Assembly: GCA_015069695.1 (NCBI GenBank)
Contig: JADCRZ010000018.1
Coordinates: 1 to 64,000 of the forward strand
Direction: 5' to 3'
DNA from: Williamsia sp.
GTDB taxonomy: Bacteria > Bacteroidota > Bacteroidia > Chitinophagales > Chitinophagaceae
Length of the DNA stretch: 64,000 bases
Each line of letters starts with the position of its first letter. Positions within the stretch are counted from its first letter, which is position 1. The notes below the pieces were generated by a model. That model made no database searches. It saw nothing but the letters and a program-made list of their open reading frames with translations, and was not told where the DNA came from. Made by a program: the position numbers and the translations under genes. Below, in pieces: positions 35,871 to 44,183 of the stretch.

Positions 35871-37046
35871 ATGCCATTTCGCGTCCTGAGTAGGCCTTTT
35901 CTCCGTAAATCCCTATTAAACAGCAATTTAGGTAACTTTTCCTTTTATCTTCTTCTTTTTTCCTTGCTTGTTCTCGCCGGCTGCTCCAATCAAGAGCAGG
36001 AAGCCGACACAGACATCTATAACAACCTGGAACTGAACGGAAAGATCAACACGTTTCCGCTTTGTGTGGTACTATCAGACAAGCTGGACGGCAACGATTT
36101 TCCCGCCGACCTGAAGGAATTGTGCAGCTTTTCCAAGACGACCTGTAAAACCCTGCCCATCGCCGGCATCCTGCGCTCAGGCGCCGACATCTATTATACA
36201 TATAACTGCTTTGCAGATCTTAAAATACCCGCCGGAACCGGCAAAGATGAAGCAGGCATCACACAGGCAGTAGAAAAGCAGGTAGCTGATTATTACTCCA
36301 CCACCAAGCTCAAAGAGTACGATTCCCTGCTTACCCCCAACCTGCCCGACTGGAACATCCGGAACCTGCCTGCCATGTATATCAGCAATACGTCAGACAG
36401 CGTATTTTTCTACTCAAACCAGCCCGGCCATCCTTCCAGCATCCAAGTTGGTTACCGGACCTACCCGGTGTACACCAGCGTGGCTGATTTAAGGAAAGAC
36501 ATCGACGCGCTGATCTGCAAGCGGTACGAAAAAGTAGCGGTGTTCTACAATCCCGTGTTTATGGATTCGGCCAACAGGCCTTTAAAGCCCTTGTTTGCAG
36601 CCCGGGGAAAAACAGCCGGCGATTCCTGTTTAGGATCAGCAAGATGGGAAAAACTTCATGACGGTACAGGAGGTTTTATGCTGGGAAGACTGCTGGAAAA
36701 GGACAGCAAAGGTTGTGGCTTTGTTGCACCGCCCCCCGCTCCTTCCATCGCAACCCGCAAACCAGACAACAACCCGGACCAGGCAGCGCAGATACCAACC
36801 AGTCCGGTCCGGAAAAAACCGGAACCGGCCGCCCCGGTTGCTTCTTCTGCAGACCCGGCATTTGACGGACGCGCTGACAACGCGCGGACCGACTACCAAT
36901 GCTTCCGGCGCAGCGAACCTGTTTGCGAACAGGATGACAACAAAAACTTTACCGGCAGAAGGGTGCAATACTGTTATAACAGGGCAGGCCAGGTTGTCAG
37001 AACCATTGTGATCTCAAAATGCGAGGCCGACTGCCGCTGCTTCTGA
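35871..37046 (+). CDS. Lipoprotein with cysteine-rich C-terminus
   Basis: 391 residues. An N-terminal basic region leads to FYLLLFSLLVLAGC, a lipobox. The next ~240 residues contain several Cys (CVVLSDKLDGNDF, LCSFSKTTCKTLP, YNCFADL) and a VSDSVFFYSNQPGHP-like segment. A Pro/Ala-rich linker (APPPAPSIATRKPDNNPDQ, PAAPVAS) joins a small C-terminal module with about six Cys ending CEADCRCF, which suggests disulfide bonding outside the cytoplasm. Not recognised. It precedes the exported Ppx/GppA-like gene by 35 nt, consistent with co-transcription. Confidence 0.6.
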   Translation: MPFRVLSRPFLRKSLLNSNLGNFSFYLLLFSLLVLAGCSNQEQEADTDIYNNLELNGKINTFPLCVVLSDKLDGNDFPADLKELCSFSKTTCKTLPIAGILRSGADIYYTYNCFADLKIPAGTGKDEAGITQAVEKQVADYYSTTKLKEYDSLLTPNLPDWNIRNLPAMYISNTSDSVFFYSNQPGHPSSIQVGYRTYPVYTSVADLRKDIDALICKRYEKVAVFYNPVFMDSANRPLKPLFAARGKTAGDSCLGSARWEKLHDGTGGFMLGRLLEKDSKGCGFVAPPPAPSIATRKPDNNPDQAAQIPTSPVRKKPEPAAPVASSADPAFDGRADNARTDYQCFRRSEPVCEQDDNKNFTGRRVQYCYNRAGQVVRTIVISKCEADCRCF

Positions 37047-37081
37047 TATATAGTTTCAAGAAAATAAGCGTTATCAATAAA

Positions 37082-38458
37082 ATGCATACAATGAAAAGGC
37101 TCTTTGTACTGTTCAGCTTGCTGACTGTTTTTCTTACATCCTATGCACAGCCAAACCAGGCTATCAGGTATATTAAGATAGGCAATACATACCGGGAAAC
37201 CAACCAGTATAAAGAAGCCGAACGCGCATTGACTGCCGGGCTGGCATCTATCCACCAGCTAAGAGACCGCTATTGGGAAGCAGTGGCTTATGAAAATATG
37301 GGCCTGCTGTACCGTGATATGGAGGATAGCATAAAAGCGCTCCGCTATTTTGACTCTGCTTCCAGGATCTACCAGCAGCTGAACCTGGAAGGAAGCCGCA
37401 TCTCCATGATCCAACTGGGTGAAAGCATCCGCAAAAGAGCCGAGGCTTATGCAGGGATAGACATTGGCTCAACCGGCGTGAAGCTGAGCATTGTACAAGT
37501 TACCCTGGGACGCGAAGGCCGTTACATTTATAATACGAGCAGGGACAGTTCTATCAACTCCAATTTTGCCGATCTGAACTCCAGTGCATTTGAATCCGGA
37601 AAGAATGCCATCCGGCAATTCTTTACGATCATCAACAGCCTGGGCATCAAAGAGGACCATATTTTTGTTGCTTTCAGCAGCGGGGTATTACAGGCACTTG
37701 TGAACCGCCGCATGAGCCAGGACAGTGTGGCCCACATCATTGAGCAGGCTGCGCAGGGCGTTATGCCTGGCTTTCGCCGCCCCATCGAATTCCTGACCGG
37801 CGACCTGGAGGCCAAATACACCAACATGGGTATCGTGCTGCCCAAGTACAAGGAAAGAAGCGTGAGCATCGACATTGGCGGTGGCAATACAAAAGGCGGA
37901 TATTACAATACAAGCGGAGCTTTTGAAGCTTTCTCCCTGCCTTACGGCTCCCGTTTCCTGACGCTGACAGCCAACCAGGATGCACTGCAGGAAAGTATCC
38001 TGTCTGAACTTAAATTATTCAACCAACGTCCCGGCATCCAGAACAAACGCGAGGTATTTTTCCTCGGAGGAATTGTATGGGCCATGGTGAACATCATGTT
38101 TCCTGAAAAAGCCCTTACCGATTATGTAGAATTTACCTACAGCGATGTCACGAATTTCCAGAAACTTTCTTCCGGCGATTATACCAACCTGATCAACTAT
38201 ACAACCGATAAAATCAGCAAGATCACCGACCCGGAACTGGCCTCCCGCGCCCAGAAAAACCTGGAAGCAACCCAGAACACCTTTACGTCTGAAAACCTGC
38301 GCAGAGGTGCTTTGCTGATGGGCGGCATCATGAATGAGCTGCAAACACCTACCCTGAAAAAGCGGTATTATTTCTTAAGCAAGGGCAGCCATATAGCCTG
38401 GGTAACCGGGTATGTCGTGTACAACATTTCTGAAAAATATAGAAACGCAGCTGAATAA
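37082..38458 (+). CDS. Exported TPR protein with Ppx/GppA-like phosphatase fold
   Basis: 458 residues from the ATG at 37082 (another in-frame ATG at 37091). The N-terminus MKRLFVLFSLLTVFLTSYAQ is a strong Sec signal. Residues ~25-120 are about three TPR units (AIRYIKIGNTYRETNQYKEA). The remainder is an ASKHA fold: phosphate-1 AGIDIGSTGVKLSIVQV, a Ppx/GppA-like FLTGDLEAKY and phosphate-2 VSIDIGGGNTKGGYY. The Glu usually found after GGGST in Ppx/GppA is Lys, so activity may differ. Ppx/GppA enzymes act on cytoplasmic polyphosphate and pppGpp; an exported, TPR-fused version is unusual. Confidence 0.75.
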   Translation: MHTMKRLFVLFSLLTVFLTSYAQPNQAIRYIKIGNTYRETNQYKEAERALTAGLASIHQLRDRYWEAVAYENMGLLYRDMEDSIKALRYFDSASRIYQQLNLEGSRISMIQLGESIRKRAEAYAGIDIGSTGVKLSIVQVTLGREGRYIYNTSRDSSINSNFADLNSSAFESGKNAIRQFFTIINSLGIKEDHIFVAFSSGVLQALVNRRMSQDSVAHIIEQAAQGVMPGFRRPIEFLTGDLEAKYTNMGIVLPKYKERSVSIDIGGGNTKGGYYNTSGAFEAFSLPYGSRFLTLTANQDALQESILSELKLFNQRPGIQNKREVFFLGGIVWAMVNIMFPEKALTDYVEFTYSDVTNFQKLSSGDYTNLINYTTDKISKITDPELASRAQKNLEATQNTFTSENLRRGALLMGGIMNELQTPTLKKRYYFLSKGSHIAWVTGYVVYNISEKYRNAAE

Positions 38459-38490
38459 TTTTCTTCGCCAAGCCCCCTATCATCGCTGAT

Positions 38491-39591
38491 ATGAAAAGTA
38501 TATTGCCTTTATTGCTGAGCCTTGTTTTGTTTGCCGGTTGTAAAACCACGAAAACTGTTGCTACCGGTCCATCCGGCAACGGCGCAGTGGCTGCTGTTAC
38601 AAAGACTGGTTTCTTTGATTGTTTTGAAGAAGGCCTTACCGCCAGCGGGCAGCCCGTATGGTGTGAAGCGTCTGCCATTCTTTATGATGGCAATAAGTTT
38701 TTTCTCGCCAACGACAAAGACATGCCTGACCAGCGATCTTCGGTATTTTACTGGACAGCCAAAAAGGGGTTTGCTGATACCAGCAGATCGGCTGTTTACC
38801 TGAATTCGCCGGTGTTTAAACAGGCAAAAAAGTTTGAAGACTTTGCCCTCACGCCCGACGGACGCATTGTTTTTTTATCGACCGCGTTTGACCGTGTAAA
38901 ACCCGGCGCGACCGATTGGAACGGTTACAATACCATTCTTTACTGGCAGGCAGGCAATGAAAACGACCCGCGTGTGCTCAGCGCCAATCATACCGACAGC
39001 ACATCCGTATTCCTGCGCGACAAAATATCCAAAGTACTTACTTCTCCCCTCTTTCCGCAAGGAATGCCTTATTTTAAAATAGAAGGATTGGCCGCCACCA
39101 ACGACCGGCTTTATTTTGGTATCCGGGAAGAAGGGAAAAAATTTGATGAGTTCAGCTACAAGGTAAAGATCGTCTCTGTGGGCTGGCATGTAGCCAATGG
39201 ATTTATTGAGCTGGGAGATGATTACAAGGTGCTGATAGATTTCAATGTAACCGCAGCTTCGCCCGCGCTCAAACAGCCCGTGGGCCTGTCCAGCATTGAA
39301 TACGATCAGTTCAACAACCGCTTCCTGATCCTGACCTCCCACGAAAACGGGGAGAACCTGGATGCTTACTTGTGGACAGCCACTCCCAGCGACCTGGAGA
39401 AAGGCACACTCACCCTGGTAAAAGATGCCAGTGGCAATCCACTTCATTTTTCCCACAAGGGAGAAGACATTGCCGTTGTCAGCAAAAACCGCGTTGTAAT
39501 TATCCATGACGACGACCGCGTTAAATCACAGGTCAACGGCCAAACCAGGCAGCCCAACCAGGCAGCTTACAGCGTGGTGGAATTCCGGTAA
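38491..39591 (+). CDS. Lipoprotein with beta-propeller-like repeats
   Basis: 366 residues. MKSILPLLLSLVLFAGC is a lipoprotein signal with Cys at 17. The rest shows repeated beta-strand blocks such as YDGNKFFLANDKD, FEDFALTPDGRIVFLS, FKIEGLAATNDRLYFGIRE and VGLSSIEYDQFNNRFLILTS, resembling DUF3616 or phytase-like propellers. It is 33 nt after the Ppx/GppA-like gene and probably co-transcribed. Function unknown. Confidence 0.65.
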   Translation: MKSILPLLLSLVLFAGCKTTKTVATGPSGNGAVAAVTKTGFFDCFEEGLTASGQPVWCEASAILYDGNKFFLANDKDMPDQRSSVFYWTAKKGFADTSRSAVYLNSPVFKQAKKFEDFALTPDGRIVFLSTAFDRVKPGATDWNGYNTILYWQAGNENDPRVLSANHTDSTSVFLRDKISKVLTSPLFPQGMPYFKIEGLAATNDRLYFGIREEGKKFDEFSYKVKIVSVGWHVANGFIELGDDYKVLIDFNVTAASPALKQPVGLSSIEYDQFNNRFLILTSHENGENLDAYLWTATPSDLEKGTLTLVKDASGNPLHFSHKGEDIAVVSKNRVVIIHDDDRVKSQVNGQTRQPNQAAYSVVEFR

Positions 39592-39930
39592 GTCATCTGA
39601 ACTTTCCCTTCAGGCGAGTCCCTGCTGCAAAATGTTTCTTTAGCAATATCTCAAGCGGGGATTTGCCTGGGAAGTGTATTAACTTGCCCCTGTACCAGAA
39701 CTTTCTGCTGGACTCCCTTCTCTTCTGCCTGCCCTTTCTCCCCTCCTGTTTACGCTTCAGGCCGGATTTTACCCCGTTTGCTAAGTTCCGGGCACCCTTG
39801 GGAAAATAGTTCGGATCTTAAGCAGGTGATATTTTGTAACTTAGTTCTTACTGATCCTGCTTACCTGCCTAATCATACCCGAATAAATTTTTTCTCATTT
39901 ATTCATCTATTCACCATTTAACTCCAATGT
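39592..39930. other. 339-bp intergenic region
   Basis: No gene or convincing promoter was seen. A short inverted repeat, AAGCAGG (39820-39826) and CCTGCTT (39856-39862), flanks a segment containing TATTTTG, one base short of a -7 consensus. The stretch around 39710-39760 is pyrimidine-rich. Confidence 0.4.
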
Positions 39931-40437
39931 ATGAGCCTTAAAACCTTGTTACACCACCTGTGGGAAGCAATTGACAAAGTTTTCAAGAACGCTTCCAAAG
40001 AAGTCCGCGAAGTTGCCCTTCCCGTTGCCGTAAAAGCTGTTGAATCATTAAAAACCCTGATCGACCTGGACCAGTCGGATATGGTCGGGAAAATAGCCGG
40101 TCCCAGGGGTGTGGTATTTGAAGATAAGGTAAGACAACTCCTGCCCAAGATCCTTCTTGAGTTGAAACTCGTCGAAAAATGCGCCAGCAAAGAGACAACG
40201 GAAGAGATCATTGCCTGTGCCGTCAGTGAACTGCGCCTAAGCTCCGACAGGGCCAAAGACGCTTTTTTCCACAGCATCAGCGCCCTGCTCCTCAAAGACT
40301 TATCAGATGGCAAATTAAGCTGGTCGGAATGCGTGGAGCTGGTTGAGTTCTATTACAAGAGCCAGCACAAGCCAGCAGAAGACAAGCAGGAAACAGAACA
40401 ACAACCTGAGCAACCGAAGGAATTGTCTGAACCATGA
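39931..40437 (+). CDS. Cytoplasmic helical hypothetical protein
   Basis: 168 residues, no signal peptide, not recognised. The sequence is Lys/Glu/Leu-rich and mostly helical (LWEAIDKVFKNASKEVREVALPVAVKAVESLKTLIDL), with an acidic Gln/Glu/Pro tail. The last codons, GAA CCA TGA, lie inside the mobile palindrome at 40426, so the repeat supplies the stop codon and the final residues. The repeat may have replaced an older C-terminus. Confidence 0.6.
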   Translation: MSLKTLLHHLWEAIDKVFKNASKEVREVALPVAVKAVESLKTLIDLDQSDMVGKIAGPRGVVFEDKVRQLLPKILLELKLVEKCASKETTEEIIACAVSELRLSSDRAKDAFFHSISALLLKDLSDGKLSWSECVELVEFYYKSQHKPAEDKQETEQQPEQPKELSEP

Positions 40438-40499
40438 TTTACAGGATGGGAGGGATTCGGGGATCGAATCCCTCCCATCCTGTAAATCATGGTTCTAGA
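40426..40499. repeat. Interspersed palindrome, short form
   Basis: Two perfect 31-nt arms (40429-40459 and 40465-40495) surround the loop GGGAT. The outer part TGAACCATGATTTACAGGAT is identical to the arms of the element at 51401-51585. It lies between convergent genes and would fold into a very stable hairpin that could end transcription on both strands. Confidence 0.9.
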
Positions 40500-40506
40500 C
40501 TGACAA

Positions 40507-42396
40507 TCACGCCACGTCGTTCACCAGATCTACCTCTACCCGGAGGTTTTCGATGATAAAGTCCTGGCGTTGCTGGGTGTTTTTGCCCATATAGTATTCG
40601 AGCAGCTGCTGGATATGGGTGTCGGGCATCATCATGACGGGTTGTAAGCGCATGTCGGGACCGATGAACCTTCCAAACTCGTCGGGACTGATTTCACCCA
40701 AGCCTTTGAAGCGGGTGATCTCCGGTTTGTTGCCCAGCTTTTTGATGGCTGCCTGTTTTTCGGCTTCGTCGTAACAATAAATGGTTTCCTGTTTGTTGCG
40801 CACCCGGAATAAGGGTGTTTCCAGGATATATACATGCTTGTTCTTGACCAGGTCGGGAAAGAACTGCAGATAGAAGGTCATCATCAGCAACCGGATATGC
40901 ATGCCGTCTACATCCGCATCGGTAGCGATGATGATGTTGTTGTAGCGCAACCCTTCATATCCCTCTTCGATGTTCAGCGCGTGCTGCAAAAGATTGAACT
41001 CTTCGTTTTCGTATACGATCTTCTTTGTCAGGCCAAAGCAGTTCAGTGGTTTACCGCGCAGGCTGAACACAGCCTGTGTTTCCACGTTTCTGGCCTTGGT
41101 GATAGAGCCGCTGGCCGAATCACCTTCGGTGATAAAGAGGGTGCTTTCTTTTTGCTTTTCAAGAATATTGTTTTTATCCTTTCCGGCTGCCTCATCATTG
41201 TAATGATAGCGGCAATCGCGCAGTTTCTTGTTGTGCAGGTTGGCCTTTTTTGCGCGTTCGTTGGCCAGCTTCTTGATGCCTGCCAGCTCTTTGCGTTCAC
41301 GCTCACTTTGTTCAATGCGCTTTTTTAAGGCTTCTGCAGTTGCCGGATTTTTGTGGAGGTAATCGTTTAGATCCTTTGCCAGGAAATCACCGATAAAGTT
41401 GCGCATGGAAGGACCGTTCTCGTAAACGACCTGCGAGCCCAGCTTGGTTTTTGTCTGGCTTTCAAAAACCGGTTCCTGCACACGCACGGAAATGGCAGCA
41501 CAGATGCTGGCACGGATGTCTGCTACATCATAGTCTTTCTTGTTGTAGAACTCCCGGATGGTTTTTACAAAAGCTTCGCGGAATGCGACCAGGTGGGTTC
41601 CCCCCTGCGTGGTATACTGTCCGTTTACAAAGCTGTAATATTCTTCCCCATACTGGTTTTCGTGGGTGATTGCCACCTCAATGTCTTCCCCCTTCAGGTG
41701 GATGATGGGATAGCGGATCTGCTCTTCATCGGTTTCGCGCACCAGCAGATCGAGCAGTCCGTTCTTGCTGACATACCGTTTGCCGTTGAAGTTGATAACG
41801 AGTCCGGCGTTCAGGTAGCAATAATTCCAGATCTGGCCTTCCAGGTGTTCGTTGATATAATGAAAATTGCGGAATACGGTTTCATCCGGGATGAATGTGA
41901 CCTCGGTTCCGTTCTCCTGGTCTGTTTTTGCTTCCCGGTATTCTTTGGTCAGCAGCCCCCGCTCAAATTCAGCCGTTTTTTCCCGCCCGTCGCGGTAAGC
42001 GGTTACTTTAAAATAATTGCTGAGGGCATTAACGGCCTTGGTACCCACGCCGTTCAGTCCCACGCTTTTCTGAAACGCCTTGCTGTCGTATTTGGCGCCG
42101 GTGTTGATCTTGCTAACCACTTCCACCACCTTGCCCAGCGGAATACCCCGTCCGTAGTCGCGCACGGTCACTGTTTTTCCATCAATGGTAATATCTACAT
42201 GACGGCCATAGCCCATGGTATGTTCGTCGATGCAGTTGTCTATCACTTCTTTGATAAGCACATAGATACCATCGTCCGGGCTGCTGCCATCCCCCAGCTT
42301 GCCGATGTACATACCGGGGCGCAGGCGGATATGCTCCCGCCAGTCGAGGCTTTTTATACTTTCTTCGGTGTAATCAAACTGATTTTTTTCTGCCAT
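40507..42396 (-). CDS. parE: DNA topoisomerase IV subunit B (GyrB/ParE type)
   Basis: 629-residue ATPase subunit of a type IIA topoisomerase. Start [27 protein letters not shown]-lid motifs [12 protein letters not shown] and DYGRGIP, and [14 protein letters not shown] form the GHKL site. The TOPRIM domain carries [22 protein letters not shown] and the metal site [10 protein letters not shown]. The length and the short insert-free C-terminus, ending [14 protein letters not shown], fit ParE rather than the longer GyrB. parC is not in the window. The -7-like TACTTTG at 42450-42456 is a possible promoter. Confidence 0.9.
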   Translation of the reverse strand: MAEKNQFDYTEESIKSLDWREHIRLRPGMYIGKLGDGSSPDDGIYVLIKEVIDNCIDEHTMGYGRHVDITIDGKTVTVRDYGRGIPLGKVVEVVSKINTGAKYDSKAFQKSVGLNGVGTKAVNALSNYFKVTAYRDGREKTAEFERGLLTKEYREAKTDQENGTEVTFIPDETVFRNFHYINEHLEGQIWNYCYLNAGLVINFNGKRYVSKNGLLDLLVRETDEEQIRYPIIHLKGEDIEVAITHENQYGEEYYSFVNGQYTTQGGTHLVAFREAFVKTIREFYNKKDYDVADIRASICAAISVRVQEPVFESQTKTKLGSQVVYENGPSMRNFIGDFLAKDLNDYLHKNPATAEALKKRIEQSERERKELAGIKKLANERAKKANLHNKKLRDCRYHYNDEAAGKDKNNILEKQKESTLFITEGDSASGSITKARNVETQAVFSLRGKPLNCFGLTKKIVYENEEFNLLQHALNIEEGYEGLRYNNIIIATDADVDGMHIRLLMMTFYLQFFPDLVKNKHVYILETPLFRVRNKQETIYCYDEAEKQAAIKKLGNKPEITRFKGLGEISPDEFGRFIGPDMRLQPVMMMPDTHIQQLLEYYMGKNTQQRQDFIIENLRVEVDLVNDVA

Positions 42397-42727
42397 ATCG
42401 TTCTGTAAAATTGTTTGGTTGGGGTTGATAAAACCGGTTCCAATAATAACAAAGTAAAGGAATAAAAGATGAATTTTTGTCTAAATTTTTTAGCAAAACC
42501 CGGAATGTTTTTTGGCCTTCGTAGAATACAAACCAGGAGCGCACCCCCAAAAGCCGGCGCTGCAAAAAGGACATCAAAAACAGATTTTTTATAATTGTAT
42601 ATGTAAACAACCTGGATTTTTATCCTTACATTCGGGATTATCCATTTTCTTCCGGTTGCTGCTGTCCCAGAACCCACTTCCTATCCAAGAACCCGTTGCA
42701 TGCTATCAGGACTTACAACGCAACACC
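42397..42727. other. 331-bp intergenic region, divergent parE and receiver gene
   Basis: No gene seen; the ORF-track extension of the receiver ORF into this region is not protein-like. TACTTTG on the minus strand (42450-42456) is the only promoter-like element noted for parE. Confidence 0.4.
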
Positions 42728-43198
42728 ATGAAAAAAATTCTGCTGGTTGAAGACGACCCCGAGATCGTGATGCTGCTTCATCTCCATTTTTCTTTGCCTG
42801 ACTATAGCCTGGCTGTATGTAGTGAGGGTAAGGAAGCCATCGCAAAAGCAGTGAATGATTTTTATGACCTGATCATATTAGACAGGTCCCTGCCTGACAT
42901 AGACGGAGTAGAAGTCTGCAAAACCCTGGTCAGCAAAAAACTGAACCGCCCGATCATCATGCTGGCTTCCGGGCCGGACATAGACATCGTACAGGCCTTG
43001 GGAGCGGGTGCAGATAATTATATAGCCAAACCTTTCAGCATGCTTGAACTGCAGGAGCGTGTAAAAGCGCTGATCCGCCGGGCAGATCAAATTCAAATGA
43101 CACAAACAGATTGCGGAAAAGAGGGCCAGACAGACGGAAGTGCCATCAGAAAGGATGGGAAAAGGTCAAACTTCCAGGGCCCTGTGAACTTGAGCTAA
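42728..43198 (+). CDS. Stand-alone response-regulator receiver protein
   Basis: 156 residues from the ATG at 42728 (MKKILLVEDDPEI); the ORF track's start 72 codons earlier reads through non-coding DNA. It is a complete OmpR-type receiver: acidic pair EDD, phospho-acceptor in LIILDRSLPDIDG, MLASG and the Lys in YIAKPFSMLELQERVKALIRR. The linker normally leading to a winged-helix domain is followed only by ~35 hydrophilic residues, so there is no DNA-binding output. Either it is a single-domain shuttle or a truncated OmpR-type regulator. Confidence 0.8.
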   Translation: MKKILLVEDDPEIVMLLHLHFSLPDYSLAVCSEGKEAIAKAVNDFYDLIILDRSLPDIDGVEVCKTLVSKKLNRPIIMLASGPDIDIVQALGAGADNYIAKPFSMLELQERVKALIRRADQIQMTQTDCGKEGQTDGSAIRKDGKRSNFQGPVNLS

Positions 43199-43409
43199 CA
43201 GCGAAAAAACCTGCTCTCTTGCATTTGCCTGCCGCAAATCCCGTTGAAACAGGTAGCAGGCAGCTCCCCTATATCACTACCCGGCGTGCACGCTGCCGGT
43301 CTGAAGAAAAAGACCATCTCTGTTCCCCTTTCCTAAGCATTGGCGTAGAAAGACCTACCCGGTATAAAATCCATGCCTTTTACTTGTAAGGTTCTGTCGA
43401 CATGGGAAT

Positions 43410-43447
43410 GGTTTTTTGGATGTTGCATCTGAACATCTTAAAAAACC
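43410..43447 (+). other. Stem-loop just upstream of the lipoprotein gene
   Basis: GGTTTTTT (43410-43417) pairs with AAAAAACC (43440-43447), and GATGTT with AACATC, leaving a 7-nt loop. It ends 6 nt before the ATG at 43454, so it could hide the start of translation. There is no T-run after it on the plus strand, so it is not a simple terminator. Confidence 0.5.
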
Positions 43448-43453
43448 AATGGT

Positions 43454-44098
43454 ATGAAGTACATTAAATTTCTCAGCATACTGTGTAGCATCGGCTTAAT
43501 GATTTCATGCGGCAGCAGTACAAAAGTAACATCGAGCTGGAAGGCAGAAGGAGCTGCTTCCAATTCAACTTCGTTAAAGAAAATAATGGTGGTGGCCCTG
43601 TTGCCGGAGAAAGACCGGAACCTTCAACAGGTGATGGAAAAAGGATTGGTAGACAAGCTGGCAGAAAAGAACATCCAGGCTTTTTCAGCTTATCAGCAGT
43701 ACGGTCCCAACAGCATTTCCAGAAATGAACGGCAGGCGCTCAAACGGATCAAAAAAAGCGGTGTAGATGGCGTAATCACCATCGTACTGCTCGACAAACA
43801 AAAAGAGCGCGACTATGTACCCGGCAATGTTATGGCGCGCCCGTACGGGTTTTACTACAACCGTTTCTGGGGCTATTACACCACCGTTTACGACCGGGTA
43901 TACACACCGGGCTATTATGAAACCAACACCAATTATTTTTTCGAAAGCAATCTGTACAGCCTCAATGCCGACAAATTGCTTTACTCTGCGCAAACCGAAT
44001 CTTTCGATCCCTCTTCCACCGAGCGGCTGGCAAAAGAATACAGCAAGAGCATCGTGGAAGACATGTCGAAAGGCGGCGTGCTGGTGGCGGGGAGATAA
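43454..44098 (+). CDS. Hypothetical lipoprotein
   Basis: 214 residues. MKYIKFLSILCSIGLMISC is a lipoprotein signal. Next come SSWKAEGAASNSTSLKKIMVVALL, an alpha/beta part and GVDGVITIVLLDKQKE. A Tyr-rich region (YGFYYNRFWGYYTTVYDR, YTPGYYETNTNYFFESNLY) follows, a pattern seen in uncharacterised Bacteroidota lipoproteins of the DUF4136-like type. Function unknown. Confidence 0.65.
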   Translation: MKYIKFLSILCSIGLMISCGSSTKVTSSWKAEGAASNSTSLKKIMVVALLPEKDRNLQQVMEKGLVDKLAEKNIQAFSAYQQYGPNSISRNERQALKRIKKSGVDGVITIVLLDKQKERDYVPGNVMARPYGFYYNRFWGYYTTVYDRVYTPGYYETNTNYFFESNLYSLNADKLLYSAQTESFDPSSTERLAKEYSKSIVEDMSKGGVLVAGR

Positions 44099-44116
44099 TT
44101 TTTACCAGAAGAAACT

Positions 44117-44162
44117 AAAAAAGGAAAGGGTTGCTGTAGATCATGCAACCCTTTCCTTTTTT
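44117..44162. terminator. Bidirectional terminator
   Basis: AAAAAAGGAAAGGGTTGC pairs perfectly with GCAACCCTTTCCTTTTTT (18 bp) around a 10-nt loop, between convergent genes. Confidence 0.92.
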
Positions 44163-44183
44163 GGCTGGCAATATAGAAACTTC

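Noticed and set aside
35674-35889. 71-aa plus-strand ORF before the Cys-rich lipoprotein
   Set aside because: AT-rich, no motif, and its end overlaps the start of a better gene.
40456-40475. Sequence GGGATCGAATCCC looks like a tRNA T-arm
   Set aside because: It is the centre of a perfect palindrome; no acceptor, D-arm or anticodon arm surrounds it.
42512-42727. 72-residue N-terminal extension of the receiver protein
   Set aside because: The sequence is not protein-like and the receiver fold begins at the ATG at 42728.
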